Assembly: GCA_017882705.1 (NCBI GenBank)
Contig: JADGOZ010000149.1
Coordinates: forward strand, 1 to 57,651
DNA: 57,651 bases
Source of the DNA: Candidatus Nanopelagicales bacterium
Lineage (GTDB): Bacteria; Actinomycetota; Actinomycetes; S36-B12; CAIYMF01
Direction of reading: 5' to 3'
Shown: positions 46,017 to 55,022 of the stretch, piece by piece
Layout: every line of letters begins with the position of its first letter
How positions within the stretch are numbered: the stretch's first letter is position 1
Notes under the pieces: model-generated
What the model was told of the DNA's origin: nothing
What the model saw: only the letters and a program-made list of their open reading frames with translations
The model's database searches: none
Translations under genes and position numbers: made by a program

Positions 46017-49000
46017 ATGTACCGCCCGGTGCCCCCGCAGGTCGACCTGGCCGCGCTCGACCACGAGGTCCTCGACCTGTGGCGCGAGAAGGACGTGTTC
46101 GCGCGGTCGCTGGCCGCGACCGAGGGCCGCCCGCTCTGGGTGTTCAACGAGGGCCCGCCCACCGCCAACGGCATGCCGGGCACCCACCACGTCGAGGCGC
46201 GCGTCTTCAAGGACGTCTTCCCGCGCTACCGGACGATGAAGGGCTACCACGTCCCGCGCAAGGCCGGGTGGGACTGCCACGGCCTCCCGGTGGAGCTCGC
46301 CGTCGAGAAGGAGCTCGGCTTCTCCGGCAAGAAGGACATCGAGGACTACGGCATCGCCGAGTTCAACGCGAAGTGCCGCGAGTCGGTGCTGCGCCACGTC
46401 GGCGCGTTCGCCGACCTCACCGAGCGCATGGGCTACTGGGTCGACACGGGCGACGCCTACTGGACGATGGACCCGCAGTACGTCGAGAGCGTGTGGTGGT
46501 CGCTCAAGCAGATCTTCGACAAGGGCCTGCTCGTGCAGGACCACCGGGTGTCGCCGTACTGCCCGCGCTGCGGCACGGGGCTGTCCGACCACGAGCTCGC
46601 GCAGGGCTACGAGACGGTCGTCGACCCGTCGGTCTTCATCCGCATGCCCGTCACGGGCGGCGACCTCGTCGCCCAGCACCCGGGTCTCGCGCTGCTCGTG
46701 TGGACCACGACGCCGTGGACGCTCGTGTCGAACACCGCGTGCGCGGTGAACCCCGACGTCGACTACGTCGTGACGCGCACGGCTGCCGGCGAGACGCTGC
46801 TCGTCGCGGAGGCGTTGCGCGTCGCCGTGCTCGGCGAGGACTCCGAGGTGCTCGAGACGGTCCGCGGCGAGGCCGTCGTGGGGACGCCGTACTCCCGGCC
46901 CTTCACGGTGGTGGACTTCCCCGAGACCGACGCGCCGCTGCACACGGTGCTCGCGGCCGACTTCGTCACGACCGAGGACGGCTCGGGCATCGTGCACGAG
47001 GCTCCGGCGTTCGGCGCCGAGGACCTCGCGCTGTGCCGCAGCTACGGCCTCCCGGTCGTGAACCCGCTGCGACCCGACGGCACGTTCGAGCCAGAGGTCG
47101 CCCTCGTCGGCGGCATGTTCTTCAAGAAGGCCGACGCCGTCCTCGTCGACGACCTGCAGGCGCGCGGGCTGCTGTTCAGGCACGTGCCCTACGAGCACAC
47201 CTACCCGCACTGCTGGCGGTGCCACACGCCGCTCGTCTACTACGCGCAGCCGTCCTGGTACATCCGCACCACCGCGGTGAAGGACGCCCTGCTCGCCGAG
47301 AACGAGGCGACGGACTGGCACCCCAAGACCATCCAGTGGGGCCGCTACGGCGACTGGCTGAACAACAACATCGACTGGGCGCTGTCGCGCAGCCGCTACT
47401 GGGGCACGCCTCTTCCGATCTGGCGCTGCGAGGCGGGCCATCTTGCCTGCGTCGAGTCGCTCGCCGATCTCGGCGCGCGCGCCGGGGAGGACCTGTCGAA
47501 CCTCGACCCGCACCGGCCGTTCGTCGACGACGTCACCTTCCCGTGCGCGGAGTGCGGGGGCATCTCGACGCGCGTGCCCGAGGTGATCGACGCGTGGTAC
47601 GACAGCGGCGCGATGCCCTTCGCGCAGTTCGGGTATCCGCACCGCGGGGCCGAGGAGTTCGCGACGCGCTACCCCGCCGACTTCATCTGCGAGGCGATCG
47701 ACCAGACGCGCGGGTGGTTCTACACGCTCATGGCGATCGGCACGCTCGTGTTCGAGAGGTCGTCGTACAAGACGGTGCTCTGCCTCGGCCACATCCTCGA
47801 TGAGGAGGGCCGCAAGATGAGCAAGCACCTCGGCAACGTCCTCGAGCCAATCCCGCTGATGGACCAGCACGGCGCGGACGCCGTGCGCTGGTTCATGCTC
47901 GCCGGCGGGTCACCGTGGCAGGCCCGAAGGGTCGGGCACTCGACGATCCAGGAGGTCGTGCGCAAGACGCTGCTGACCTACTGGAACACCGTGTCGTTCC
48001 AGGCGTTGTACGCGCGCGAGTCCGGCTTCGACCCGAGCACCACGCCCGCTCCCCCGGTCACCGAGCGTTCCGTGCTCGACCGGTGGGCGCTGTCCGAGGC
48101 GCACCGGCTCGCGCGCGACGTCGACGCGGCACTCGCGGCCTACGACACCCAGAGGGCCGGCCGGCTGCTGTCTGCGTACGTCGACGACCTGTCGAACTGG
48201 TACGTCCGCCGCTCGCGCCGTCGATTCTGGGCCGGAGACCCCGCGGCGCTCGCGACGCTGCACGAGTGCCTCTACGTCGTCACGCTGCTCATGGCGCCGT
48301 TCACGCCGTTCATCACCGAGCAGGTGTGGCAGGACCTGTTCGCCTCGACGAGCAGTGAGCTGCCCGACTCGGTGCACCTCGCCTCGTGGCCCGAGGTCGA
48401 CGGCGCTCTCGTCGACGACGAGCTCGCCGAGCAGATGTCGCTCGTACGCCGTCTCGTGGAGCTCGGTCGTGCGGCCCGCGCGACGTCGAGCGTGCGCACG
48501 CGTCAGCCGCTCGGACGCGCGCTGGTGGCAACGACCGGCTGGGAGCGGCTCCCGGCCGATCTGCGCGCCGAGGTGTCCGACGAGCTGAACGTCGGCGAGC
48601 TGATCGCCCTCGGCGCGACCGCCGGCGATCTTGTCGATGTCAGCGTGAAGGCGAACTTCCGCGTCCTCGGCAAGCGCTTCGGCAAGGACACTCCCCCTGT
48701 GGCGCAGGCGATCGCGGACGCCGACGCCGCTGAGCTCGTGGCGTCGCTGCGCGCCGCGGGCACGGCGACCGTGGTCGTCGACGGTGCCGACGTCGAGCTC
48801 GGCGACGACGACGTGCTGGTCACCGAGACCCCGCGCGTCGGCTGGGCGGTCGCGAGCGACGGCGGCGAGACGGTGGCCCTCGACCTCGAGCTCACCCCGG
48901 CGCTGCGCCGTGCCGGCCTCGCGCGCGAGACGGTCCGACTCGTGCAGGAGGCCCGCAAGTCCGCGGGCTTCGCGGTGAGCGACCGGATCTCCTTCGCGTG

Positions 49001-49166
49001 GACCAGCGACGACGCCGAGCTCGGCGAGGCCCTGCGCGAGCACGGTCCGTCCGTGGCCGACGAGGTGCTCGCGACGAGCTTCACCGAGGGCGAGCCGCCG
49101 GTCGCCGTCACCGTGCGCGGCGAGGACACCGACCTCGGCCTGCGCTGGTGGATCACGCGCGGCTGA
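46017..49166 (+). CDS. ileS: Isoleucyl-tRNA synthetase with altered HIGH motif (GTHH)
   Basis: 1049 aa class I synthetase, charging tRNA-Ile. Instead of the usual H-x-G-H, the signature is G55-T-H-H58 in PTANGMPGTHHVEARVFKD, i.e. first and third positions exchanged. KMSKH is intact (EGRKMSKHLGN). The CP1 editing domain contains WTTTPWTLVSNTACAVNP and GSGIVHEAPAFGAED. Zinc-like cysteine pairs occur (SPYCPRCGTG; HCWRCHTPL; PCAECGG). Length and motifs fit the eukaryote-like IleRS2 class. Start has GGAGGA, sequestered in the T-box model. Confidence 0.97.
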   Translation: MYRPVPPQVDLAALDHEVLDLWREKDVFARSLAATEGRPLWVFNEGPPTANGMPGTHHVEARVFKDVFPRYRTMKGYHVPRKAGWDCHGLPVELAVEKELGFSGKKDIEDYGIAEFNAKCRESVLRHVGAFADLTERMGYWVDTGDAYWTMDPQYVESVWWSLKQIFDKGLLVQDHRVSPYCPRCGTGLSDHELAQGYETVVDPSVFIRMPVTGGDLVAQHPGLALLVWTTTPWTLVSNTACAVNPDVDYVVTRTAAGETLLVAEALRVAVLGEDSEVLETVRGEAVVGTPYSRPFTVVDFPETDAPLHTVLAADFVTTEDGSGIVHEAPAFGAEDLALCRSYGLPVVNPLRPDGTFEPEVALVGGMFFKKADAVLVDDLQARGLLFRHVPYEHTYPHCWRCHTPLVYYAQPSWYIRTTAVKDALLAENEATDWHPKTIQWGRYGDWLNNNIDWALSRSRYWGTPLPIWRCEAGHLACVESLADLGARAGEDLSNLDPHRPFVDDVTFPCAECGGISTRVPEVIDAWYDSGAMPFAQFGYPHRGAEEFATRYPADFICEAIDQTRGWFYTLMAIGTLVFERSSYKTVLCLGHILDEEGRKMSKHLGNVLEPIPLMDQHGADAVRWFMLAGGSPWQARRVGHSTIQEVVRKTLLTYWNTVSFQALYARESGFDPSTTPAPPVTERSVLDRWALSEAHRLARDVDAALAAYDTQRAGRLLSAYVDDLSNWYVRRSRRRFWAGDPAALATLHECLYVVTLLMAPFTPFITEQVWQDLFASTSSELPDSVHLASWPEVDGALVDDELAEQMSLVRRLVELGRAARATSSVRTRQPLGRALVATTGWERLPADLRAEVSDELNVGELIALGATAGDLVDVSVKANFRVLGKRFGKDTPPVAQAIADADAAELVASLRAAGTATVVVDGADVELGDDDVLVTETPRVGWAVASDGGETVALDLELTPALRRAGLARETVRLVQEARKSAGFAVSDRISFAWTSDDAELGEALREHGPSVADEVLATSFTEGEPPVAVTVRGEDTDLGLRWWITRG

Positions 49167-49174
49167 CGGCGACC

Positions 49175-49189
49175 GGGCGGCCACCGCCC
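49175..49189. terminator. Bidirectional hairpin after ileS
   Basis: GGGCGG and CCGCCC with a 4-base-or-less loop (CCA) between the convergent ileS and the 49.2-49.6 kb gene. Confidence 0.5.
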
Positions 49190-49197
49190 CGCGCTCG

Positions 49198-49581
49198 TCA
49201 GGGGCGGCAGTCGACGTAGACGACCTGGTCGGTCCAGCCGCCGTCGGGGTAGTCGACACGCGTGACGCCGAACGTGACGGAGGGCAGCGTCGTCATGCTG
49301 CCGAGGCAGCTCGGCCAGCCGCCCTCGTGGTAGGAGCCCGTCGCGTCGATCCACGGCATGCTGTCGCTGAATCCATACGCCGTGTCGTCGACGGTCATCG
49401 TGACCTCGTGGTCGCCGACCTGGGCGGGCCCGGTCACGGCGCGCGTACCTGCGCGGTGGCTCCCCACGACGTAGCCGACGAACGCAAGCACGATCGCGCC
49501 CGCCACGAGAAGCGCCACCACGCCAAGACGCCGCGACGAACCGTTCTCGGTGGACGCATCCGAGCCGAGTCCGAGCGCCAT
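49198..49581 (-). CDS. Membrane-anchored protein of unknown function
   Basis: 127 aa from the ATG at 49581 (MALGLGSDASTENG). One helix near residues 21-41 (LGVVALLVAGAIVLAFVGYVVG), then a small extracytoplasmic domain with Trp/Gly/Asp content and two cysteines (GWPSCLGSM and YVDCRP), likely disulfide-linked. No family recognised. Convergent with ileS. Confidence 0.6.
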   Translation of the reverse strand: MALGLGSDASTENGSSRRLGVVALLVAGAIVLAFVGYVVGSHRAGTRAVTGPAQVGDHEVTMTVDDTAYGFSDSMPWIDATGSYHEGGWPSCLGSMTTLPSVTFGVTRVDYPDGGWTDQVVYVDCRP

Positions 49582-49631
49582 GCCTGCCCCCTTCGCCCTA
49601 GTGGGCCAAGACTCTCGTGTCGCCTCCGCGA

Positions 49632-49660
49632 AAGCGAGCACGATCGGCACTTCGGCGCCC
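49632..49660 (+). repeat. Half copy of the right-arm repeat (copy A)
   Basis: GCGAGCACGATCGGCACTTCGGCGC; its CGGCACTTCGGCGC is identical to copy D near 57436. Sits in the 123-nt gap below the esterase gene. No matching TGCCG left arm found. Confidence 0.45.
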
Positions 49661-49704
49661 CTGCTCGTGAGCGGGATCGGCGCGCGACTCAGATCGTGCC
49701 GCGC

Positions 49705-51273
49705 TCACTGTCTGAGTGGGAGCGCCGCGAAGGCGTGGTCCTGCCAGATCTGTCGGGACGGCTCTTCCGGGTAGACGGTGACTGCCGACGGGGTGTCGAA
49801 GAGCATCGTGGAACGCTGGTCGGTGTCGTAGGTCGGCCAACCGGGGTCGCCGTCTGCGGCGAAGGACGTCCACGCGGCGCGCATCCGGGCCGACAGGGCT
49901 TCTGCCTCCGGGAAGGGTGCCTGGCCGATGAGCAGGGCGGGCTGACCACGGTCCAGGTTGCCGAAGACGAGGGGGACGTCGAGGCCGTGGCAGGCGCCGA
50001 GGACGCCGCCCATGCCGGGTGCCTGCCAGGTCAGCTCAAACACGTGCGCGCGGCCGCCGCCAGCTGCCTGGGCCTCGGCGAGGTGGAGCGAGGGCATACG
50101 GAACAGCCAGTCGGAATGGACCAGTTCGTACAGCCGGTCCCGTCCCGCCGTCGGGTAGGCGTCGCGGTAGCGGCGCTCGCCGTCCCGGCCGGGCGCGAAG
50201 ACACGCAGGGCTGTCGCTGCCTGCTCCTCGCTCACCTCACCGAGGAGCCCGGTCATGGCGGAGAAGAGGCGCTGCTCGTCGCGGGTGTGGCCGACGAGAA
50301 GGTCGACACCACTGGCGGCGCCGTCGGCCAGGGCCTGCCACGGCGTGACCGACAGGACCTCACCGTCGACAACGGGTGAGAAGGGGATGGCTCGGTGCGC
50401 GGGCAGACCCCAACGGTGCGTCCACTGGCCCATCGTGGCGCCGACCGTGTCAGCGACGGTGGACAGTTGGCGAGGGTCGATTCTCGACAGGTCGACCGCT
50501 GTGGGCTGCAGCCCCAGCTCGGCGGCGCAGGCGGCGGCGATGTCTGCGGCGAGCTCGGGGGAGAAGAACGTGCCGGGTGCACTCTGGACGACCGCCCGGC
50601 CGAACAGACCCGCCGCACGGTCCGTCGCCAGCAGAGCAGCGACCGAACCCCCGCCGGCCGACTGACCGAACACGGTGACCCGGTCCGGGTCGCCGCCGAA
50701 GACCCGGATGTTGTCCCGCACCCATTCGAGCGCGGCCACCTGGTCCAGCAGACCCCGATTGGCAGGAACTCCCTCGATCTGCGCGAAACCCTCGATCCCC
50801 ACCCGGTAGTTGAACGTCACCACGACGACGCCACCGTCGCGCGCGAGCCGGGCACCGTCGTACTCGGGGAGGCTGGACATGCCGACGACGTAGCCGCCGC
50901 CCTGGATCCACACCATCACCGGCAGTCCCGCGCCCGGGTCGGGTTCGGGTGACCAGACGTTCAGCGTCAGCCAGTCGTCAGCCCCGTCCTGCGACAGCGC
51001 GTCCATGCCGAAATGGCCGCCCTGCGGCGGCGGAGGACCGTACGAGAGGGCGTCCCGTACCCCGCTCCAGCCCTGCACCGGTTGCGGCGCGGCGAAGCGA
51101 AACTCGCCGACCGGGGGCGCGGCAAACGGAATGCCAAGGAACACCGTCACACCAGCATCACGGTTCCCGCGCAGCCTCCCAGCGTCCGCGCAGACTTCGG
51201 ACCTCGGGTCCTGCGGCACGGGATCGGCAACGAGCACGACAGCTACCTCACAGGCAAGCGGGACGGCCCGCAT
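49705..51273 (-). CDS. Type B carboxylesterase
   Basis: 522 aa alpha/beta hydrolase. FLGIPFAAPPVG start region, oxyanion segment VWIQGGGYVVG, nucleophile Ser in VTVFGQSAGGGSVAA, acidic residue Glu in VGHTRDEQRLF and His in GACHGLDVPLVFGN. Lacks a signal peptide, so intracellular; relatives hydrolyse carboxylic esters or carbamates. About 25 non-conserved residues lie before the family core, so a later GTG start is possible. Confidence 0.92.
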   Translation of the reverse strand: MRAVPLACEVAVVLVADPVPQDPRSEVCADAGRLRGNRDAGVTVFLGIPFAAPPVGEFRFAAPQPVQGWSGVRDALSYGPPPPQGGHFGMDALSQDGADDWLTLNVWSPEPDPGAGLPVMVWIQGGGYVVGMSSLPEYDGARLARDGGVVVVTFNYRVGIEGFAQIEGVPANRGLLDQVAALEWVRDNIRVFGGDPDRVTVFGQSAGGGSVAALLATDRAAGLFGRAVVQSAPGTFFSPELAADIAAACAAELGLQPTAVDLSRIDPRQLSTVADTVGATMGQWTHRWGLPAHRAIPFSPVVDGEVLSVTPWQALADGAASGVDLLVGHTRDEQRLFSAMTGLLGEVSEEQAATALRVFAPGRDGERRYRDAYPTAGRDRLYELVHSDWLFRMPSLHLAEAQAAGGGRAHVFELTWQAPGMGGVLGACHGLDVPLVFGNLDRGQPALLIGQAPFPEAEALSARMRAAWTSFAADGDPGWPTYDTDQRSTMLFDTPSAVTVYPEEPSRQIWQDHAFAALPLRQ

Positions 51274-51306
51274 CGGACCCGAACCCTGTGATCCTTTACC
51301 GCCGTG

Positions 51307-51332
51307 GCCCCCCGAACCAGCGGATTACGAGT
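51307..51332 (-). other. tRNA-like fragment (anticodon-arm 3' half), possible att scar
   Basis: Minus-strand ACTCGTAATCCGCTGG then TTCGGGGG resembles the anticodon loop (CTCGTAA, CGU anticodon), 3' stem and variable/T-arm entry of a tRNA-Thr. The rest of a tRNA is absent. The 51274-51579 gap holds nothing else I recognise. Confidence 0.3.
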
Positions 51333-51579
51333 GACTCGACACCCTGGGCCGGGGAGTCAGCAGCAACCGCGTGAGCGTCCAGCCGACACAGGATGGCGCA
51401 GCCGATGCATGCCAGATGCCCATCGGACGACAGGGAGAGCCCGGCGACGCAGACTCGGGACGCCGCAGCGCTGCTGGCGACGGCGGGTCGATCACGAAGC
51501 ACCCCACGCCGGACGACGGGGTCGATTCTCCACCGAGGTGACCAGGGATCAGTCGGGCGTCGCGTCACGCTCGGGCAGG

Positions 51580-52434
51580 ATGGCGCACGTGATGTGGGGC
51601 TTCCTCGGAGCGCTGGCGACTTCGGTGTGCTACGGCGTCGGCACGGTGCTGCAGGCCGTCGCGGCCCGACGAACCGACCGCACCCGCGGGGTGGATGTGC
51701 GGATGTTCGGCTCGCTGATCGCGCAGACTCCCTATCTCGCCAGTCTGGTGGTGGAGGCGGTCGGATTCCTCGCCTCGATCGTTGCCCTTCGCTCTCTCCC
51801 GCTGTTCCTCGTTCAGGCCGCCGTGGCATCGAGCGTCGGGGTCACGGCGTTGTGCGCCGTCTGGTTCCTAGGCGCTCGGCTCGGGCGGCTGGAACTCAGT
51901 GCTCTCGTGGCGCTGGGTGCCGGCCTTGTTCTGCTGGCGATCAGTGCTGAGAACGGCCCGGGACTGCCGCTGGGGGCGGCCCAGGAATGGATGCTCCTGG
52001 CCGGGGTGGCCCTTCTGCTGATGCTCGGCGTCGGAGCCACGCGGCTCCCGGACCGGTGGGCGTGCGCGGGTCTCGCGGCAGCGGCAGGTGCGGCGTTCGG
52101 CGGGGTCGGGATCGCCGCTCGCACCCTGGTCGTTCCTCAGCCGTTGTGGCACCTGCTCGTCGAGCCGCTCGCCTGGACGATCGTCGGTTACGGGGGTTCC
52201 GCCCTGCTGCTGTTCGCCATGTCGCTGCAGCGCGGTTCAGTCACGACCACGGCGGCGGTGACCGCCGGTGTAGAGACCCTCCTGCCCGCCATCTTCGGCG
52301 TGCTCCTGCTGGGTGATACGGCGAGATCGGGCTTCGCCGGGATTGCCCTTGCCGGTTTCGCGTTGACTCTCGGAGGTGCTGTCGTCCTGGCGCGCTTCGC
52401 AGAGCCAGAACCAGTCGCACCTCCCACTGCGTAG
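51580..52434 (+). CDS. DMT-superfamily (EamA-like) transporter
   Basis: 284 aa, nine to ten helices in two halves. N-terminal GFLGALATSVCYGVGTVLQAVAARRT, a middle loop and C-terminal SVTTTAAVTAGVETLLPAIFGVLLLGD, which is the EamA second-half motif. Probably exports a metabolite; substrate unknown. The ATG at 51580 is chosen over the far upstream in-frame starts because the extra ~90 residues are hydrophilic, Arg-rich noise. ATG at 51592 (MWGFLG) is also possible. Confidence 0.8.
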   Translation: MAHVMWGFLGALATSVCYGVGTVLQAVAARRTDRTRGVDVRMFGSLIAQTPYLASLVVEAVGFLASIVALRSLPLFLVQAAVASSVGVTALCAVWFLGARLGRLELSALVALGAGLVLLAISAENGPGLPLGAAQEWMLLAGVALLLMLGVGATRLPDRWACAGLAAAAGAAFGGVGIAARTLVVPQPLWHLLVEPLAWTIVGYGGSALLLFAMSLQRGSVTTTAAVTAGVETLLPAIFGVLLLGDTARSGFAGIALAGFALTLGGAVVLARFAEPEPVAPPTA

Positions 52435-52607
52435 GCCGTGTTCCCCTGTCTCCATGTCGGCCGTCGCCGATCGGCTCATCACACTCGACACCCACGGACC
52501 CCGAGGACGAGACCCTCGACGACACGTCCGAACGGCGGCCTCACGGCCGACAGGCACCAGCAGCCTGATGGACCTGACCCTCTCAGTCGACGCGGGAGCG
52601 GGCGAAG

Positions 52608-52659
52608 TAGGAGCATCACTTCGCGTGCACCCTGATCGAACTCTACGAGCACCCACGAC
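52608..52659 (+). repeat. Right-arm repeat, right-half copy (copy G)
   Basis: CATCACTTCGCGTGCACCCTGATCG shares TCGCGTGCACCCTGA exactly with copy F. It lies in the 299-nt gap 52435-52733, where I see no gene; frames there are Arg-rich noise. Confidence 0.5.
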
Positions 52660-52733
52660 GGCGGCTCACCGGTGGCGGTCGGCCGCCGAACGCGGCGGCG
52701 GCGCCACTCCTGGACGCCCCGTATCCTTGGGCA

Positions 52734-53531
52734 GTGTTCCGCCACCTCGCCCGCCGCATACGCCCCCGCGTCCTGTGGTCAGCGCCAGTCCTCGTCGTCG
52801 TGCTGTTGACGGCTGGATGTGGGAGCGGAACCTACGCGCCTGACGCCGGTCCCTCGGCCCCCGTGTCATCACCGCCGACCTCGTCCGCCGTGCTGGGGTC
52901 GATTGGTGCTGCGGGCAGGACGACGTGGTCGTCTAGGTACCTCGCTGCCCGGTTGCCCGTGCGCGCGTTCCGGATCCACGGGCACCCGGTGGTCTATGTC
53001 ACCTTCGACGACGGTCCTTCACTCATCGGCACGCAGGCCGTGCTCACTGTGCTGCAACGTCACTTCGCGAAGGCGACCTTCTTCGACATCGGGAAGAACG
53101 TCGCGGCGTACCCGGGGGTGGTGCGGATGGAGATCGCTGCTGGGGACAGCGTCGGCGGGCACACCTGGACTCATCCTCACCTGCGCACGCTCTCCCCGGT
53201 AGCGATCACCGACCAACTGGCCAGTACCCGTGACTTGATCCGCAGCCTGGGCGCACCGGCGCGATGTTTCCGTCCGCCGTTCGGTGAGACCAACGCGATC
53301 GTCGACGCCGTCGCAACCGCCCTGCATCTGACCCAGTACTTGTGGACCACCGAGTCGAAGGACTGGACCGGTGCGCCGGTAACCGTCGATCTGGCCAGGG
53401 CACTCGCAGGTCTCCAACCGGGCGCGATCATCGTGTTCCACGACTGGGTCCCCCAGACCCCGCAGGTGGTCGACCAGTTCCTGAACGTCGCAGCGCGTCG
53501 CGGCTACACAGCCGCCGCCCTACCCTGCTGA
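52734..53531 (+). CDS. Polysaccharide deacetylase (NodB) lipoprotein
   Basis: 265 aa. Signal peptide with lipobox LLTAGCGSG, Ser/Pro linker, then NodB domain: motif 1 YVTFDDGPS (catalytic Asp), motif 2 GGHTWTHPHL (metal His pair), motif 3 CFRPPFGETN, motif 4 TTESKDWTG and motif 5 IIVFHDW. Outer-surface enzyme likely removing N-acetyl groups from peptidoglycan or another glycan. GTG start. Confidence 0.93.
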   Translation: MFRHLARRIRPRVLWSAPVLVVVLLTAGCGSGTYAPDAGPSAPVSSPPTSSAVLGSIGAAGRTTWSSRYLAARLPVRAFRIHGHPVVYVTFDDGPSLIGTQAVLTVLQRHFAKATFFDIGKNVAAYPGVVRMEIAAGDSVGGHTWTHPHLRTLSPVAITDQLASTRDLIRSLGAPARCFRPPFGETNAIVDAVATALHLTQYLWTTESKDWTGAPVTVDLARALAGLQPGAIIVFHDWVPQTPQVVDQFLNVAARRGYTAAALPC

Positions 53532-53618
53532 CCCGGCGCACCCTGACCACGCCCGGTCGAAACATCACGGCGGTCCCTCGCACCAGTCTCAGTCCGATCC
53601 CCGCGCCGAACCTGCAAG

Positions 53619-53665
53619 CGCGAATGCCGGATCTCGTGACGAGGGGTGAGCGAGAACGGCACATC
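53619..53665 (+). repeat. Right-arm palindromic repeat, copy B
   Basis: CGCGAATGCCGG, 20 bases, GCGAGAACGGCACATCGG. TGCCG (53625) and CGGCA (53657) are 32 apart, the same as copies C and F. Located between the deacetylase and the small membrane ORF. Confidence 0.7.
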
Positions 53666-53767
53666 GGGGTGGCCTCGCCTGGCAGGCCCGGGCCATTGCC
53701 CTTGACCGGGTCTTGGGGGCCGAGGAGGCTTAGGGATCCCTGATCCGCGGCCCGAGGAGGTCCGGCC

Positions 53768-53950
53768 GTGGAGTTCCTGATCCTGTTGGGAATCTGCGTC
53801 CTGATCGTCGTGGGCGTCGCCTGGTTCGGCCGTCGTCGCGGGGATGTTGACCACCCGACCCTTGCGGCCAGGGCCAGCAGAGATGTCGAAGCGGACCGTA
53901 TGCGTTCGGTCCGGCCTAGTAGGTTCCGCGACAGCAGCCGAGGCGACTGA
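53768..53950 (+). CDS. Small membrane protein, 60 aa
   Basis: One N-terminal helix (FLILLGICVLIVVGVAWFG) and a hydrophilic tail with basic and acidic residues. GTG start preceded by GAGGAGG at proper distance. No family recognised. Its shape (helix, then RRRGD-type tail) resembles the partial ORF at the right edge of the window. Confidence 0.6.
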   Translation: MEFLILLGICVLIVVGVAWFGRRRGDVDHPTLAARASRDVEADRMRSVRPSRFRDSSRGD

Positions 53951-53956
53951 CAACGC

Positions 53957-54032
53957 CGGTGCCTTCATCTGGATGTGATTCAGAACGGCATCGCGTGCAG
54001 CCTCAGCGGCACTCTAACGAAGCCTCTGCGCG
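53957..54032 (+). repeat. Right-arm repeat, copy E
   Basis: GCCGGTGCC, then CAGAACGGCATCGCGTGCAGCC and CTAACGAAGCCTCTG. The second half matches copy F closely (CTAACGAAGCCTCTG is shared exactly). Confidence 0.65.
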
Positions 54033-54197
54033 CAGCAAACCGGCACGCTGTCGACAGGGGGCCGGCCATCCGCCCGGGGGTGCGCACCCTCGGAGGAGGA
54101 GCGTGACCAACCCTCGGATCACTCCCACGACGTCGTTGACCGCACGCTCAGCCGGGCAACCGCGGCAGCGGATGGACCTCTCCTGCAGCCCTGCGCA

Positions 54198-54752
54198 CTA
54201 CATGCGTGGGAGGGCGCCCTTGGCCGCGGCGATGGCTTTCGCCCCGCCGTCGTTCTTGGCGACTGCGATGTTGGTGATGAACAGCATCGAGCCCTTGCGC
54301 ATCTCGATCTGGTCCATGAACGGGCGGGCACCGGTGACCTTGTAGACGCGGACGAAGGCGCCGTTGCCGATCGCGACGTTCTTCTTCACGACGAGGTTCG
54401 GTGCCTTGGCCGTTGCTGTGGCGGCCATCGAGTAAAAGAGTTTGGCGAAGGCGAGGGTCCTGTACGTCGTTACGGTGTAGCCAAAGCTGCCGGCGGCGCT
54501 CTTGTAGGAGCAGCCTCGGTTGAGTACCACGAGCTTGGTGGGGGTCGCGAGGTTGGTCTCGTGGATCTTCGCAGCTGGCTTGCCCAGGATCGCGGTGGCC
54601 TGCGCCGTGGTGATGATCTGGCACCCCCGGGCTGCGGTCGCGGTCGGGACGACTGGCAGCGCGGTGGCTGGGGGAGCGGCTCCGATCACCGTGGAACCCA
54701 GGACGAGCGCCCCCGTCAACGTGCCGACCCAGTTACGAGCCCATGCGTACAT
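54198..54752 (-). CDS. Secreted protein of unknown function
   Basis: 184 aa from the ATG at 54752, which has GGAGG 5 nt upstream. Signal peptide (WVGTLTGALVLGSTVIGAAPPATA), then a small globular domain with a cysteine pair (GCQIITTAQATAILG and RGCSYKS), a Lys-rich second half and the C-terminus PRM. The Cys-x-AILG...C pattern resembles DUF3558-type actinobacterial exported proteins, but the match is weak. Orientation opposite to its neighbours. Confidence 0.7.
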   Translation of the reverse strand: MYAWARNWVGTLTGALVLGSTVIGAAPPATALPVVPTATAARGCQIITTAQATAILGKPAAKIHETNLATPTKLVVLNRGCSYKSAAGSFGYTVTTYRTLAFAKLFYSMAATATAKAPNLVVKKNVAIGNGAFVRVYKVTGARPFMDQIEMRKGSMLFITNIAVAKNDGGAKAIAAAKGALPRM

Positions 54753-54931
54753 GACGCCTCCAGCCGAGTCACCTGGACCCGCACCGGGCCAGCGTGAAGA
54801 TGCTTCGTGTCCCGGGACCATACTCGCCAGCGCATGCCGTGCACACCTACCGGCGAACCTGTTGGTCCATCGAGTGAGTCAGTCCTCGTCGGCCGGCCCC
54901 TCGAGAGTCGAGAGGGTAACCGCAACTGCGC

Positions 54932-55022
54932 ACGCGAATGCAGGTTCGTTGATCTAGAAGCGATGCAGATCGGCACATCGCGTGCACCCTGAGCGTGCAC
55001 GCTAACGAAGCCTCTGTGTGTC
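54932..55022 (+). repeat. Right-arm repeat, longest copy (copy F)
   Basis: Left half CGCGAATGCAGGTTCG...AGAAGCGATGCAGATCGGCAC aligns with copy C; right half ATCGCGTGCACCCTGAGCG...CTAACGAAGCCTCTG aligns with copies E and G. So this is the only copy showing both halves, about 90 bp in all. Lies in the 597-nt gap 54753-55349. Confidence 0.7.

Noticed and set aside
45687-47870. 727-codon minus-strand open frame opposite the ileS leader and gene
   Set aside because: Antisense shadow of ileS, and it would cover the T-box.
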